Shown one piece after another: positions 52,117 through 61,011 of a DNA stretch of 64,000 bases. Below the pieces are notes generated by a model, which ran no database searches, had not been told where the DNA came from, and was given only the letters and a program-made list of their open reading frames with translations. Origin of the DNA: an uncultured Acidimicrobiales bacterium. Lineage in GTDB: Bacteria; Actinomycetota; Acidimicrobiia; Acidimicrobiales; Bin134. How positions within the stretch are numbered: position 1 is the first letter of the stretch; every line of letters starts with the position of its first letter. The stretch is taken from contig OX638344.1 in NCBI GenBank assembly GCA_951813555.1, positions 2,571,076 to 2,635,075 on the forward strand, in the 5' to 3' direction. The position numbers and the translations under genes were made by a program.

Positions 52117-52418
52117 GGCGCCTCGCCCAGAACTGGGGGGACCCGGAACTGGCCGCCTTCGGCAAAGGGCGCCTGTGCTAGAACCTCATCGCGATCCAAT
52201 ACCTCACCCCGAAAGTCCGGTCGCAGCAGGTTGGCGATGGGAAGGGCATGCATCGTTGGGGCCAGTCCCCCAAGGTCGAGAGCCTCCACCTCGGCCACAT
52301 GGTCCAAGAGCTCATCCAGCTGGCCTGTGAAGCGGTCCAGTTCTTCGTCGGTCAGCTCCAAACGGGCCAAAGCAGCCACATGGGCACACTCTGCCCGGGT
52401 GATGCGTTGCTGCCCCAT
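52113..52418 (-). CDS. gatC: Aspartyl/glutamyl-tRNA amidotransferase subunit C
   Basis: A 101-residue GatC. 'ECAHVAALARLELTDEELDRF' near residue 10 and 'QLDELLDHVAEVEALD' near 33 are diagnostic, followed by 'ANLLRPDFRGEVLDRDEVLAQAP' near 62 and the usual C-terminal 'GGQFRVPPVL'. It stabilises the GatA-GatB pair. First gene of the operon. Confidence 0.95.
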   Translation of the reverse strand: MGQQRITRAECAHVAALARLELTDEELDRFTGQLDELLDHVAEVEALDLGGLAPTMHALPIANLLRPDFRGEVLDRDEVLAQAPFAEGGQFRVPPVLGEAP

Positions 52419-52491
52419 ACCGAAATGACATCGTACCGCCCAACTTGTCGGTTTCCCGCGCCGGAGTCACTCCGTGGCCTACCTTGCCAGA

Positions 52492-52923
52492 ATGAGGGTG
52501 CACCGGTTTCTGAGTCCGGGGTGGGTTGATGCAGCCATGGCGCTGCGCGATGAACTGGCATCAACTGCGCCTGATCCCGTTCACACCGCCAGAGTCAATC
52601 TCGTAGTTACCGGCACCCCCTTCGGTAGCGGTGAGTTCCGGGCATCCATCGACACCGAGGCCGGGGGCCCGCTGCCTGTGCCCGGCGAGTTGGACAACCC
52701 TGACGCCACCGTGATCCTCGACTATGAATCGGCCCTGGCCGCGTTCGTCACCGACGACCCCGACATTGTCGCTCTCGGGTTTCTGACCGGCGCCCTCCAA
52801 GTGGACGGCGACTTAGCCCTCGTCCTCATCCTATTCGGCGAGGGCATGACCGATGCACAAGCCGCATTCGCCCGCCATGCTCAGACCCGGATGCGGGCCA
52901 TCACCATCCTCGGAGAGAACTGA
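52492..52923 (+). CDS. SCP2 sterol-binding-domain-like protein
   Basis: A 143-residue protein from ATG at 52492, or 149 from GTG at 52474. It contains 'TARVNLVVTGTPFGSGEFRASIDTEAG' near 28, 'DATVILDYESALAAFVTDDPDI' near 65 and 'FLTGALQVDGDLALVLILFGEG' near 95, the order found in SCP2-like lipid-binding domains ('GxLxVxGD'). It probably binds a lipid or acyl-CoA. It is divergent from gatC with a 73-bp gap and nearly meets the kinase gene tail to tail (4 bp). Confidence 0.7.
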   Translation: MRVHRFLSPGWVDAAMALRDELASTAPDPVHTARVNLVVTGTPFGSGEFRASIDTEAGGPLPVPGELDNPDATVILDYESALAAFVTDDPDIVALGFLTGALQVDGDLALVLILFGEGMTDAQAAFARHAQTRMRAITILGEN

Positions 52924-52927
52924 GCCC

Positions 52928-54817
52928 TCAGCCGTCTTCTTGTGCTTCTTGTGGCCGGGTGATGAGGCTGACGCACGTCCCATAGTCCACAACAGCTTCG
53001 GCTGGCGGGTTGCTGGCCAAGACCTCGGTGTCGGTCGGACCCTCGATCTCGCCCCGACACAGGCCTATTACCTCAAGGAGCTCGGTGGCCTCCTCCACGC
53101 CGAGGGTGGCCAAGAAGGGAACCCTTACTTGCTCAGACCCGTCGGAGACCACCACCGTGACCACCGAGTCGGCGGCTACCTCGGTCCCCGGCAGAGGCTC
53201 CACTCTCACCACATGGCCTGCTTCCACCTGGTTGTCCGCCACCCGCCACTCGATTACCCCCAACCCGACTTCTTCCAGCCGATCAAGGGCTGCGGCCAGC
53301 GACGTGCCCGCGTCGATTTCGGGCACTAGCCGAGGTGCCGGTCCGAGGGACACCACCAAATCCACACGGCTCCCCTGCTCGAGCTGGGGGAGCATCTCGT
53401 CTACTTCGATGACAACCCCCTGAAGCACCTCCTCGTCGTAGCGCTCGGTGATCTCACCGGCCGACAGCCCTACCGCGGCCAGAGAATTCTCGGCGTCCTC
53501 AACCGCCAGTCCTGCCAGGTTGACGGGAATGGGCACCAATTCAGGGCCCAAGGAGATCCAAACCGTGATCGTACCGCCCCGCTCCAGCCCAGTGCCCGGC
53601 TGGGGCGCCTGGCTTAGTATTTGGCCTGCCACGGTGCCGTCTTGGCGCTGCTCTCGGAGGTCAAGCACCCAACCGAGCTCATTCGCGATGGCAAGCAGGT
53701 CGGCGTCGGTGGCGCTGGCCAGATCGGGCACCGGTTGGGTCTCGGCGCCAAACCAGTCGTCCCACAGTCGGTAGGCCCCGAATCCCACAGCTCCCAGCAG
53801 CACGAGCGCCACCACCGCCGCCAGCAGACTTCGAAACGCCGAACGGCCTTTGGCCTTCGGCACAGCCTGCTGCGGGTGTCTGTCGGGCGCCGTGGCTGCC
53901 GCGGATTCACCGGTATCAGGAATCTCCGGCCCCGGCTCTGAGAGGATAAGCGGGGCCGGGCGGGGCAGTGTCTCTGCCGCCGCCAACAGCCCGAGGCCAA
54001 GATCGCGAGCGGTGGGACGGTCGTCCCGCTCTGGTTGTCCCGCCTGCTCCAATACCCGGCCCAGTCGGTCGAATTGGCCGGCGAGGTCGAGCTGTCTGCT
54101 CATCTTGGCCATCTGGGTGTACTCGGGGTCGTCAGACTGGAATGGCACTCGTCCCGAAAGGGCCTCGGTCAGCACCAGGACGAGGGAATAAACGTCGCTC
54201 TTGTGGTCAGGGGTCAGGGCCTGGGCCTGCTCGGGGGATGCGTAGCGCACCGCGTCGATCGCTGAGAAGACCGACCTGGCCATCAGCGCTCCCTCGGTCT
54301 CGGACGAACTCAAGGCCCAAGATGTGCCTAAATCAGCCAGTCGGGCTCGACCGCGGCGTGAGAACAAGATGTTGGAGGGCCGGATGTCTCCATGGATGAT
54401 GTCCTGACCGTGGATGTGCTCCAAACCGCGGGTTATGTCCAAGCCGACCATGAGAACCTGCGACGGAGACAGCAGGTGACCGGCATCCATCATCCCCTGC
54501 AAACTCCCGCCCTCCATGTAGTCGCTCACTACGTAGAGACCGAGGTCGGAGTCTCCCCAGCTTTGAACGGCCACCAAGTGGGGGTGGCTTACCGCGGCCG
54601 CTTCCCCCGCAGCCTCCAGGAATCGGCTGGCAAAGCCGGCCCACCCGTCGGGCAGGAGATCCTCGGAAACCAGCTTGACCGCTACCCTCCGTGACGAGGC
54701 CAGGTCGTAGGCCATGTAGACGTCGGTGAACCGCCCCGCGCCGATGCGGGTCACGAGCCGGAAACGCCCACCCAAGACTCGGCCGATCACCCCGGTCTCG
54801 CCGCTGCCTTGGGACAC
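52928..54817 (-). CDS. Ser/Thr protein kinase with C-terminal PASTA domains (PknB-like)
   Basis: About 629 residues; GTG at 54817 is chosen among several in-frame GTG starts (54856, 54790), so the exact start is uncertain. The kinase domain shows 'RIGAGRFTDVYMAYD' near residue 25, Lys in 'RRVAVKLVSED', 'HGQDIIHGDIRPSNILF' near 138 (HGD instead of HRD) and 'ARLADLGTSWA' (DLG instead of DFG). One membrane segment 'LLAAVVALVLLGAVGFGAY' is near 335. Outside are four PASTA-like repeats, for example 'PVPDLASATDADLLAIANELG' and 'VPEIDAGTSLAAALDRLEEVG'. It likely senses cell-wall muropeptides. The Arg loss suggests constitutive, non-RD-type activity. Confidence 0.88.
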   Translation of the reverse strand: MSQGSGETGVIGRVLGGRFRLVTRIGAGRFTDVYMAYDLASSRRVAVKLVSEDLLPDGWAGFASRFLEAAGEAAAVSHPHLVAVQSWGDSDLGLYVVSDYMEGGSLQGMMDAGHLLSPSQVLMVGLDITRGLEHIHGQDIIHGDIRPSNILFSRRGRARLADLGTSWALSSSETEGALMARSVFSAIDAVRYASPEQAQALTPDHKSDVYSLVLVLTEALSGRVPFQSDDPEYTQMAKMSRQLDLAGQFDRLGRVLEQAGQPERDDRPTARDLGLGLLAAAETLPRPAPLILSEPGPEIPDTGESAAATAPDRHPQQAVPKAKGRSAFRSLLAAVVALVLLGAVGFGAYRLWDDWFGAETQPVPDLASATDADLLAIANELGWVLDLREQRQDGTVAGQILSQAPQPGTGLERGGTITVWISLGPELVPIPVNLAGLAVEDAENSLAAVGLSAGEITERYDEEVLQGVVIEVDEMLPQLEQGSRVDLVVSLGPAPRLVPEIDAGTSLAAALDRLEEVGLGVIEWRVADNQVEAGHVVRVEPLPGTEVAADSVVTVVVSDGSEQVRVPFLATLGVEEATELLEVIGLCRGEIEGPTDTEVLASNPPAEAVVDYGTCVSLITRPQEAQEDG

Positions 54818-54897
54818 GCAACGAGGGTACTTGCTGTTTTGAGTTTTCCGCGCCACTCAGGGTGTCTCCGGCCTCGGCCAGCGGGCACACTGGATGA

Positions 54898-55317
54898 GTG
54901 CTGGAGTCGGTCATTCTGCGGCGGGTATTACTGGGCGCCGCGGCCCTGATGGGCACGGCAGCCATCTTGTTGGCCTTGTTGCTGGCCGACACCGACGACA
55001 ACGATGTGAGCGTTACCGGCAACGCCGCGGTGGACGAGCTCATCCCCCCTCGCAACGCCGAGGTCCTCTCCCAAGAAACCGTCGGCATCGACTTGGCCAT
55101 CGGTTACGACGCCCGCCTGGCCATCAACGGAGTGGCCATCCCTCGAGAGCAGATACGCCATCTGCCCAATCTCAACCGCTTCACTTTCCGACCCGATCAG
55201 GACAAGGTGATCGAGAGACTTCAAGCCGAGCAGAACTGTGTCCAGGCGACCTACTGGCGCCAAGAGGTCGGTCCCGACGACGCCGACACCATCTCCTGGT
55301 GTTTCACTGCCTCCTAG
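54898..55317 (+). CDS. Hypothetical membrane-anchored protein
   Basis: A 139-residue protein from GTG at 54898. One N-terminal hydrophobic stretch (VLLGAAALMGTAAILLALLLA) anchors or exports it. The rest is soluble and external, with 'IPPRNAEVLSQETVGIDLAIGYDARLAINGVAIP' near 48 and 'RFTFRPDQDKVIERLQAEQNCVQATYW' near 95. Two Cys (near 114 and 135) could form a disulfide. It is divergent from the PASTA kinase (80 bp) and overlaps the MarR gene by 4 bases tail to tail. I do not recognise the family, though the composition suggests a small actinobacterial envelope protein. Confidence 0.7.
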   Translation: MLESVILRRVLLGAAALMGTAAILLALLLADTDDNDVSVTGNAAVDELIPPRNAEVLSQETVGIDLAIGYDARLAINGVAIPREQIRHLPNLNRFTFRPDQDKVIERLQAEQNCVQATYWRQEVGPDDADTISWCFTAS

Positions 55318-55847
55318 CGGTCTGCCTCCGAGCCGACCGCCTCTCTCCGCCCATCGAGGGATCGAAGGGACGCCTCCAGCTTGCGCAAGTAGCCGGCGAA
55401 CTCGTCCGGCTCTCCAGACTGCAACCACTCCAACCGGTCTCGCTCCCGTTCCAGGTGCTCGCCCATTAGCCGGTCGATCAGAGTTCTACCCTCGGGGCTG
55501 AGCTGGGCCATCATGACCCGGCGATCGTCGGGATCGGGCACCCGGAGCACCAGATTGAGCTTCTCCAGCTGGTCCAATCGCCCGGTCATGCCTCCCGAGG
55601 TGAGCATTGTCATGGCAGCCAGGTCGCTTGGCTTCGCCTGGAAGGGCTCGCCGTTTCGCCGCAACGCGGCCAGCACATCGAACAAGCCCAGAGTGAGGCC
55701 GTGGGGGCGGAGGAACTCGGCCATGGACTGCTCGAACAAACGGTCGATGCGGGAGATCCGCCCGAAAATCCCGATGGGAGAAGCGTCCAAGTCGGGGCGT
55801 TCGCTGGCCCACTGCTCCAAGATCGAGTCCACCCGGTCGAACGTCAC
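55314..55847 (-). CDS. MarR-family transcriptional regulator
   Basis: A 177-residue winged-helix protein. 'LRPHGLTLGLFDVLAALRRNG' near residue 45, 'KPSDLAAMTMLTSGGMTGRLDQLEKLNLVLRVPDPDDRRVMMAQLSPEG' from about 72 is the MarR DNA-binding helix and wing with the conserved DRR. It is the last gene of the 55314-64000 operon, coupled by a 4-base overlap to the aminotransferase, and probably regulates that operon in response to a small ligand. Confidence 0.92.
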   Translation of the reverse strand: MTFDRVDSILEQWASERPDLDASPIGIFGRISRIDRLFEQSMAEFLRPHGLTLGLFDVLAALRRNGEPFQAKPSDLAAMTMLTSGGMTGRLDQLEKLNLVLRVPDPDDRRVMMAQLSPEGRTLIDRLMGEHLERERDRLEWLQSGEPDEFAGYLRKLEASLRSLDGRREAVGSEADR

Positions 55848-57085
55848 GACAACTCCCCTAACACCGCCCCAGCGGTGTCTACCACTCGGTCTACGTCGGC
55901 AGCGGTGAACGTGAACGGCGGGTAGACGCCCAAGTGGTCGGCTTGGGCTCGCACCAACACCCCGGCCGACTGCATGCGCCGCTGGGCCTCGGCCACCAAA
56001 GGTCCCGGGCTGTCGCCGGCCAGCTCTACCGCGGCCAGCATCCCCTCTCCCCGTACCTCGGCCACCACCGGCAAAGAGCCCAGCGAGCCGATTCGCTCCT
56101 GAAGATACCGACCGGTCAGGCGGCTGTGGTCAACCAGTCCCTCCCGCTCGATGATTTCGATCACCTTCAACCCGGCGACACAGGCCGCGGGGTGCCCACT
56201 ATAGGTGTAGCCGTGCATCAGCTCGATGGAGCCTTCGGGGTCAACGAACACATCGTGAACTCGGCTGCCGGCAATCGCCGCGCCCATCGGGACGTAGGCT
56301 GATGTCAGCCCTTTGGCTGCGGTCATGATGTCGGGAACCATCCCGTAGCGGTGGCCGCCGAACCAGTATCCCAGCCGTCCGAACCCGCAAACCACCTCGT
56401 CCAGCACCAGAAGCACGTCGTTGCGGTCGCACATCGCCCTGACTTGGCACAAATAGTCCTCCGGGGGCGGATAGACGCCACCGGCGGCTTGCACGGGCTC
56501 CATGATTACGGCGGCGATGGTGCTCGGATCCCGGTAGGCCAGCTCCCGCTCCAAAGCGTCGATGTCGTGGGCCGGAACTTGGGTGCAGCCTTCCAACAGT
56601 GGGCCGAACCCCGCCCGGTTCTCGGTCAGGCCACCCACCGATATCCCACCGAAGTTCATGCCGTGATAGCCCCGGTGCAGCGACACGAATCCGGTCTTGG
56701 ATCCCTGGTCGACCCGGCGCCAGTACCCGCGGGCCATTTTCATGGCCGTCTCCACCGCCTCTGAGCCCGAGTTGGTGAAAAAGACGTGGTTCAGATCGCC
56801 CGGGGTGCGGTCAGCGACAGCCTCGGCCAGTTCTCGGGCCCGAGGATGGCTGTACCCGAAGAGGCAGTGGTACTCCAGGGCGCGGAGCTGCTCGGCCACC
56901 GCATCGGCGATCTCGGTTCGGCCGTGTCCCAAGATCACACAGGCCACTCCTCCGGCGGTAGCGTCGAGCAGCCGAGTGCCATCATCGGTCATCACATAGT
57001 TGCCGTCCCCGGCTATTACGACCGGGGGCCGGCTTCCGCCCGCCGAGGTGAACGGCATCCACAGGGCGCCAGTTGTGCCGCTCAC
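55844..57085 (-). CDS. Class III aminotransferase
   Basis: A 413-residue PLP-dependent fold-type I aminotransferase (omega-amino-acid/pyruvate type). 'RLLDATAGGVACVILGHGRTEI' near residue 35, 'VFFTNSGSEAVETAMKMAR' near 98, 'LLVLDEVVCGFGRLGYWFGG' near 222 and PLP Lys in 'MTAAKGLTSAYVPMGA' near 258 are as expected. It could transaminate a beta-amino acid, taurine-like amine or GABA-like compound. The downstream aldehyde dehydrogenases of this operon could oxidise the product. Confidence 0.9.
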   Translation of the reverse strand: MSGTTGALWMPFTSAGGSRPPVVIAGDGNYVMTDDGTRLLDATAGGVACVILGHGRTEIADAVAEQLRALEYHCLFGYSHPRARELAEAVADRTPGDLNHVFFTNSGSEAVETAMKMARGYWRRVDQGSKTGFVSLHRGYHGMNFGGISVGGLTENRAGFGPLLEGCTQVPAHDIDALERELAYRDPSTIAAVIMEPVQAAGGVYPPPEDYLCQVRAMCDRNDVLLVLDEVVCGFGRLGYWFGGHRYGMVPDIMTAAKGLTSAYVPMGAAIAGSRVHDVFVDPEGSIELMHGYTYSGHPAACVAGLKVIEIIEREGLVDHSRLTGRYLQERIGSLGSLPVVAEVRGEGMLAAVELAGDSPGPLVAEAQRRMQSAGVLVRAQADHLGVYPPFTFTAADVDRVVDTAGAVLGELS

Positions 57086-57891
57086 AATGTGCTCCGAGAA
57101 TCTCGCCAGGCCAAGAGGGAACCCAGCTCTTCGATCTGATAGTCGGGGCCCGAGCGGACCAGGATGAGGTGCTCAGCTCCGGCGGCCGCATAGTCGTCGT
57201 AGGTCGCATCGCTGCCGGTCTCGAACAGCGCCACCGTTCTCTCCACTTGAGACGGATCGCGCTCGGCCCGCTCGCACCACCCGTCCAGCACTCCATTCAG
57301 GCGGGCGATCTCGTCCGGAGTACCCCAGCCATTCCAGGCGTCGCCCAGCCGGGCGCACACGTCCAGGGTCATGCGCTCCCCCAACCCGCCGATCAGGATG
57401 GGCAGCGGGCCTGCCGGGCCAGGACGAAGCAGGTCCAGCCGGCGGCGGATGCGGTGGATGGCCACTTCCATCTCCCGTATTCGATCGGCATCGCCCGACA
57501 TGGCATACCCATAGGAGTGGTAGTCCCGCTCCAACCATCCCGATCCCAGGCCGAGCACCACCCGGCCCCCGGAGGCGTGGTCCACGGTGCGAGCCATGTC
57601 GGCCAGCAGATCGGGGTTGCGGAAGCCTGTACAGGTGACCAGAGGGCCGATCAGGGCTGTGTTGGTGACCGACGCCATGGCGGCCAGCGTGGTCCAACAC
57701 TCAAAGGCGGTACCCTCGGGATCGCCGTCGATGGGAAAGAAGTGGTCGAAAGTCCAGATGCTGTCGGCTCCGGCCCCATCGGCGTACTGCCAGGCGGCCA
57801 CCATGTCGTCCCAGCTCACATGGTTGGGTCGAATCTGGACGCCCACCCGCGGCACCATCTCAGGCCCCTTCATGGCCATCTGTCCCTTCAT
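57082..57891 (-). CDS. LLM-class F420-dependent oxidoreductase
   Basis: A 269-residue luciferase-like enzyme; ATGs at 57891, 57879 and 57873 are all in frame and lie inside the ABC gene's 3' end, so the exact start is unclear. 'VGVQIRPNHVSWDDMVAAWQYADGAGADSIWTFDHFFPI' begins the domain, 'GGRVVLGLGSGWLERDYHSYGY' is near 108 and 'PLPILIGGLGERMTLDVCARLGDAWNGWG' near 158. The pattern matches actinobacterial F420-dependent LLM proteins. It sits mid-operon between the ABC ATPase and the aminotransferase. Confidence 0.87.
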   Translation of the reverse strand: MKGQMAMKGPEMVPRVGVQIRPNHVSWDDMVAAWQYADGAGADSIWTFDHFFPIDGDPEGTAFECWTTLAAMASVTNTALIGPLVTCTGFRNPDLLADMARTVDHASGGRVVLGLGSGWLERDYHSYGYAMSGDADRIREMEVAIHRIRRRLDLLRPGPAGPLPILIGGLGERMTLDVCARLGDAWNGWGTPDEIARLNGVLDGWCERAERDPSQVERTVALFETGSDATYDDYAAAGAEHLILVRSGPDYQIEELGSLLAWRDSRSTL

Positions 57892-58693
57892 GAGATGCGG
57901 ACAGACCGGTGATGAGCGACACCAGCTTCTGGGCGTCGGTGCTGTGGGCGTCTAGCAGTTCGATGAGCTGGCCTCGGCGCATGACCGCGATCCGGTCGGC
58001 GAGCCGAAACACCTGGTCGAGGTTGTGGCTTACCACGACGATGGTCAACTGGCGCGCTCGCAGCGTGGTGATGAGGTCTTCCACCCGGGCCGTCTCGGCG
58101 ATGCCCAGCGCCGCGGTGGGCTCGTCCATGATGATCACCTCATTGCCCCAGTTCATGGCCCGGGCGATGGCGACGCCTTGGCGCTGGCCTCCAGAGAAAT
58201 GCTGGACCGGGATGCGAACCGATGGGATCTTGATGTTGAGACGCTGGATGATCTGCTCGGTTTCACGCCGCATGGCCCGTTGGCGCAGGAAGGTGAACGG
58301 ACCCCATCCCACCTTGAGTTCCCGTCCCATGAACAGGTTCTGGGCGGCATCAAGGTTGTCGGCCAGCGCCAAGTCTTGATACACGGTTTCGATTCCGGCC
58401 AAACGGGCGTCTTCGGGGGATCGGAACCGACGGACCTCATCGTGCAGCACCACCCTTCCGGCATCGGGCTGCTCTGCCCCGGAAATGACCTTCAGCAGTG
58501 TGCTCTTGCCGGCCCCGTTGTCGCCCACGATGGCGGTGAGGGTGCCGGTGGGAAAGTCCAGCGATACGTCTCGGAGGGCGACCACTCCGCCGTAGCGCTT
58601 GTGGATCCCCGACACGCTCAGCGCAACGTCTGATGACCTGTGCCCTCCAGAGCGAGGGGCCTCGATGACAGATCCGGATTGGCTGGCGGTCAT
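57860..58693 (-). CDS. ABC transporter ATP-binding protein (sugar-type)
   Basis: A 277-residue ABC ATPase of the ribose/fructose (FrcA/RbsA single-domain) type. Walker A is 'AIVGDNGAGKSTLLKVISG' near residue 55, Q-loop 'ETVYQDLALADNL' near 100, signature 'VQHFSGGQRQGVAIARAM' near 163, Walker B 'EVIIMDEPTAALG' near 185 and H-loop 'IVVVSHNLDQV' near 220. No permease or binding protein lies beside it in the window. The N-terminal ~20 residues are an unusual polar extension. It overlaps the next gene by ~30 bases. Confidence 0.9.
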   Translation of the reverse strand: MTASQSGSVIEAPRSGGHRSSDVALSVSGIHKRYGGVVALRDVSLDFPTGTLTAIVGDNGAGKSTLLKVISGAEQPDAGRVVLHDEVRRFRSPEDARLAGIETVYQDLALADNLDAAQNLFMGRELKVGWGPFTFLRQRAMRRETEQIIQRLNIKIPSVRIPVQHFSGGQRQGVAIARAMNWGNEVIIMDEPTAALGIAETARVEDLITTLRARQLTIVVVSHNLDQVFRLADRIAVMRRGQLIELLDAHSTDAQKLVSLITGLSASHEGTDGHEGA

Positions 58694-61011
58694 GTTCTCG
58701 CTCCGTGCAGTTGCTCGAATAGATAGTCAGGGGATACCGGTACTCGGTTCACCTCGACGCCCAGTCCGGCCAGGGCGTCTTCGATGGCGTTGGCCACCGC
58801 GGCCGGGGGCGAGATTGCCCCGGCTTCCCCCACGCCCTTGATGCCCAGCGGGTTGAGGGGCGACGGCGTCTCCAGATGGGCAACGGCCAACTCGGGCACC
58901 CCAGCCGCATCGGGCACCAGATAGTCGGCCAGACTCGGGTTCTGGGGCTGGCCCTCGGCGTTGTATACCGCCTGCTCAAACAGCGCGGCCCCGATCCCTT
59001 GAGCCACACCCCCAGTGATTTGGCCGTCCACGATCATCGTTGACAGCAGCGGCCCGCAGTCATGGGCCACCGCATAGTCCAGAATCTCGACCTCGCCGGT
59101 GGTCGGATCGACCGCGACCCGAGCCACGTGCACGCCGGCGGCAAAGGTGACTGTCGGCGGTTCAAAGCAGACCATTTCCTCCAAGCCGGCGCGGCTGCCG
59201 TTGGCCAACACGCCCCCGGGGGCGAAGCCGGCGGCCACCTCGGACAATTCCATGCGGCGGGTGGGGGTTCCCACCACCTCCACCGCCCCGTTGCGGATGC
59301 ACAGGTCAGCCGGGGCCACCTCCCACTGCCCGGCCACCGCATCCACAATCCGGTTGCGCAGCATCGTGGCGGCTTGGTGAATTGCGCTGCCGGCCACCAC
59401 CGCGCTGCGGCTGGCCAGCGTGCCCCAGCCGAATTCGACCGCCGCGGTGTCACCTCCGATCACCGTCACCCGCGCGGGATCGGCCCCGAGCGCCTGTGCG
59501 CATACATCGGCAAAGACCGTCTCATGGCCCTGGCCCTGAGAGCAGGCGCCGGTAGCCACTTCCACCCAACCGGTCTCGTCTACCCGCACTCGGGCGCTCT
59601 CAAACGGGCCAACCCCCGTGCCTTCCACATAGGAGGACACTCCAACGCCCACCAACCGGCCGGCTTCGTCCCGGGCCCCTCCCCGGCGTCCCTGGGATAT
59701 ATCGCTCATGGCCATGGCCGTCTCGAAGCATCCGGAGAAATCGCCGCTGTCGTAGGTCATGGCAGTGCCATCCCGGTAGTTGAGCCCGACGGAATAGGGC
59801 ATCTCTTCGGCGGAAATGAGGTTGCGGCGGCGAAGTTCCACCGGATCGATTCCCATCTCTCGGGCAGCCACGTCAAGGATGCGGTCCATAGCGAAGACTG
59901 CCTCGGGCCGGCCCGCCCCCCGATAGGGCGAGTTCGGGGCCTTGTTGGTCACCACCGCGGTGGCCTCCACATCCAGCGCCGGTACCCGATAGCACCCGCA
60001 GAGGTGGGCCAGCGTGTTGTAGGGCTGGACGACGCCAAGAGGGTTGGCTGCCCCGCTGTCCATTACGAAGCGGTCGCGTACTCCCAGGATTCGGGCGTCG
60101 CCGTCAAGGGCCATTTCGATGTCGTGGAACTGGTCGCGGGACTGAATGGCGGCTAGGCCGTGCTCGCTCCGCTCCTCCACCCATTTGAGCGCCACGCCCA
60201 GTTCCAGTGCGAGAAAGGCCAAGATCATCTCCTCGGCGTAGGGAATGGCCTTGACCCCGAAGCCGCCGCCCACATCGGGGGCTACCACCCTGATCCGGTG
60301 GGACGGGTGCCCCAGGGCCTTGGCCAACGCGGTGCGCAGCGGATGGGGAATCTGCGTGCTGCTCCATACCGTGAGCAGGTCGGTGCGGGGATCGTGTTGG
60401 GCCACCACCCCCCTCGGCTCCATGGGGTGGCAAGCCAGCCTTCCCGAGTGCAGTCGGCGGCGACTCACGTGGGCCGCGTCGGCGAAGGCGGCGTCGATGT
60501 CGCCGAAGCCGGCGGCAACGAACAGCGAGCGGTTGTCGGGCCAGTGGTCGTACAGCCGGGGAGCGTCGTCGGCCAGTGCGGCAAAGGGGTCGACCACCGC
60601 CGGGCGGCTCTCCAGGTCGAGGCTCACCCGATCAGCCGCATCCGCCGCGCCGTAGGGAGTGTCGGCGACGACTACGGCAATGGGGTCGCCCACATGGCGC
60701 ACCCGGTCTGCTGCCAACAGAGGCCGCCCCTCATGACGCACGAACAGCCGGTCGTCACCTAGGGATTCCAGCAATCTGTCCTGGTAGACGCCGCCGTCGG
60801 CTTCATTGGGCGCCATGGTGTCGATCCGCCCGATCAGGTCTTGGCCGGTCCAGCCGACGACGCCGGGGGGCAGTTCCACCCCGATTACATCGGCGTGGGC
60901 CACCGGACTGCGCACAAACGCGGCGTACCGCATCGACGGCTGCTCGATGTCGGCCACGTAGCGTCCGCCTCCCCTCAGAAGCCGGGGATCCTCTCGGCGC
61001 AATTGGTTCAT
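58690..61011 (-). CDS. Molybdenum hydroxylase large subunit (xanthine dehydrogenase/CO dehydrogenase family)
   Basis: A 773-residue protein from ATG at 61011 (MNQLRREDPRLLRGGGRY). The family hallmarks are 'GRYVADIEQPSMRYAAFVRSPVAHADV' near residue 16, 'VVAPDVGGGFGVKAIPYAEEMILAFLALEL' near 240, 'KAPNSPYRGAGRPEAVFAMDRI' near 360 and catalytic Glu in 'IKGVGEAGAISPPAAVANAI' near 725. The active-site loop reads SPYRGAGR, not the AYxCSFR of genuine CO dehydrogenases, so it is an aldehyde/xanthine-type hydroxylase. The FAD and [2Fe-2S] subunits are not in the window. It sits between an aldolase and an ABC ATPase, coupled by 4-base overlaps. Confidence 0.9.
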   Translation of the reverse strand: MNQLRREDPRLLRGGGRYVADIEQPSMRYAAFVRSPVAHADVIGVELPPGVVGWTGQDLIGRIDTMAPNEADGGVYQDRLLESLGDDRLFVRHEGRPLLAADRVRHVGDPIAVVVADTPYGAADAADRVSLDLESRPAVVDPFAALADDAPRLYDHWPDNRSLFVAAGFGDIDAAFADAAHVSRRRLHSGRLACHPMEPRGVVAQHDPRTDLLTVWSSTQIPHPLRTALAKALGHPSHRIRVVAPDVGGGFGVKAIPYAEEMILAFLALELGVALKWVEERSEHGLAAIQSRDQFHDIEMALDGDARILGVRDRFVMDSGAANPLGVVQPYNTLAHLCGCYRVPALDVEATAVVTNKAPNSPYRGAGRPEAVFAMDRILDVAAREMGIDPVELRRRNLISAEEMPYSVGLNYRDGTAMTYDSGDFSGCFETAMAMSDISQGRRGGARDEAGRLVGVGVSSYVEGTGVGPFESARVRVDETGWVEVATGACSQGQGHETVFADVCAQALGADPARVTVIGGDTAAVEFGWGTLASRSAVVAGSAIHQAATMLRNRIVDAVAGQWEVAPADLCIRNGAVEVVGTPTRRMELSEVAAGFAPGGVLANGSRAGLEEMVCFEPPTVTFAAGVHVARVAVDPTTGEVEILDYAVAHDCGPLLSTMIVDGQITGGVAQGIGAALFEQAVYNAEGQPQNPSLADYLVPDAAGVPELAVAHLETPSPLNPLGIKGVGEAGAISPPAAVANAIEDALAGLGVEVNRVPVSPDYLFEQLHGART

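Noticed and set aside
58690..61011. True carbon monoxide dehydrogenase (CoxL form I)
   Set aside because: The active-site loop reads SPYRGAGR rather than AYxCSFR, so it belongs to the broader hydroxylase family.
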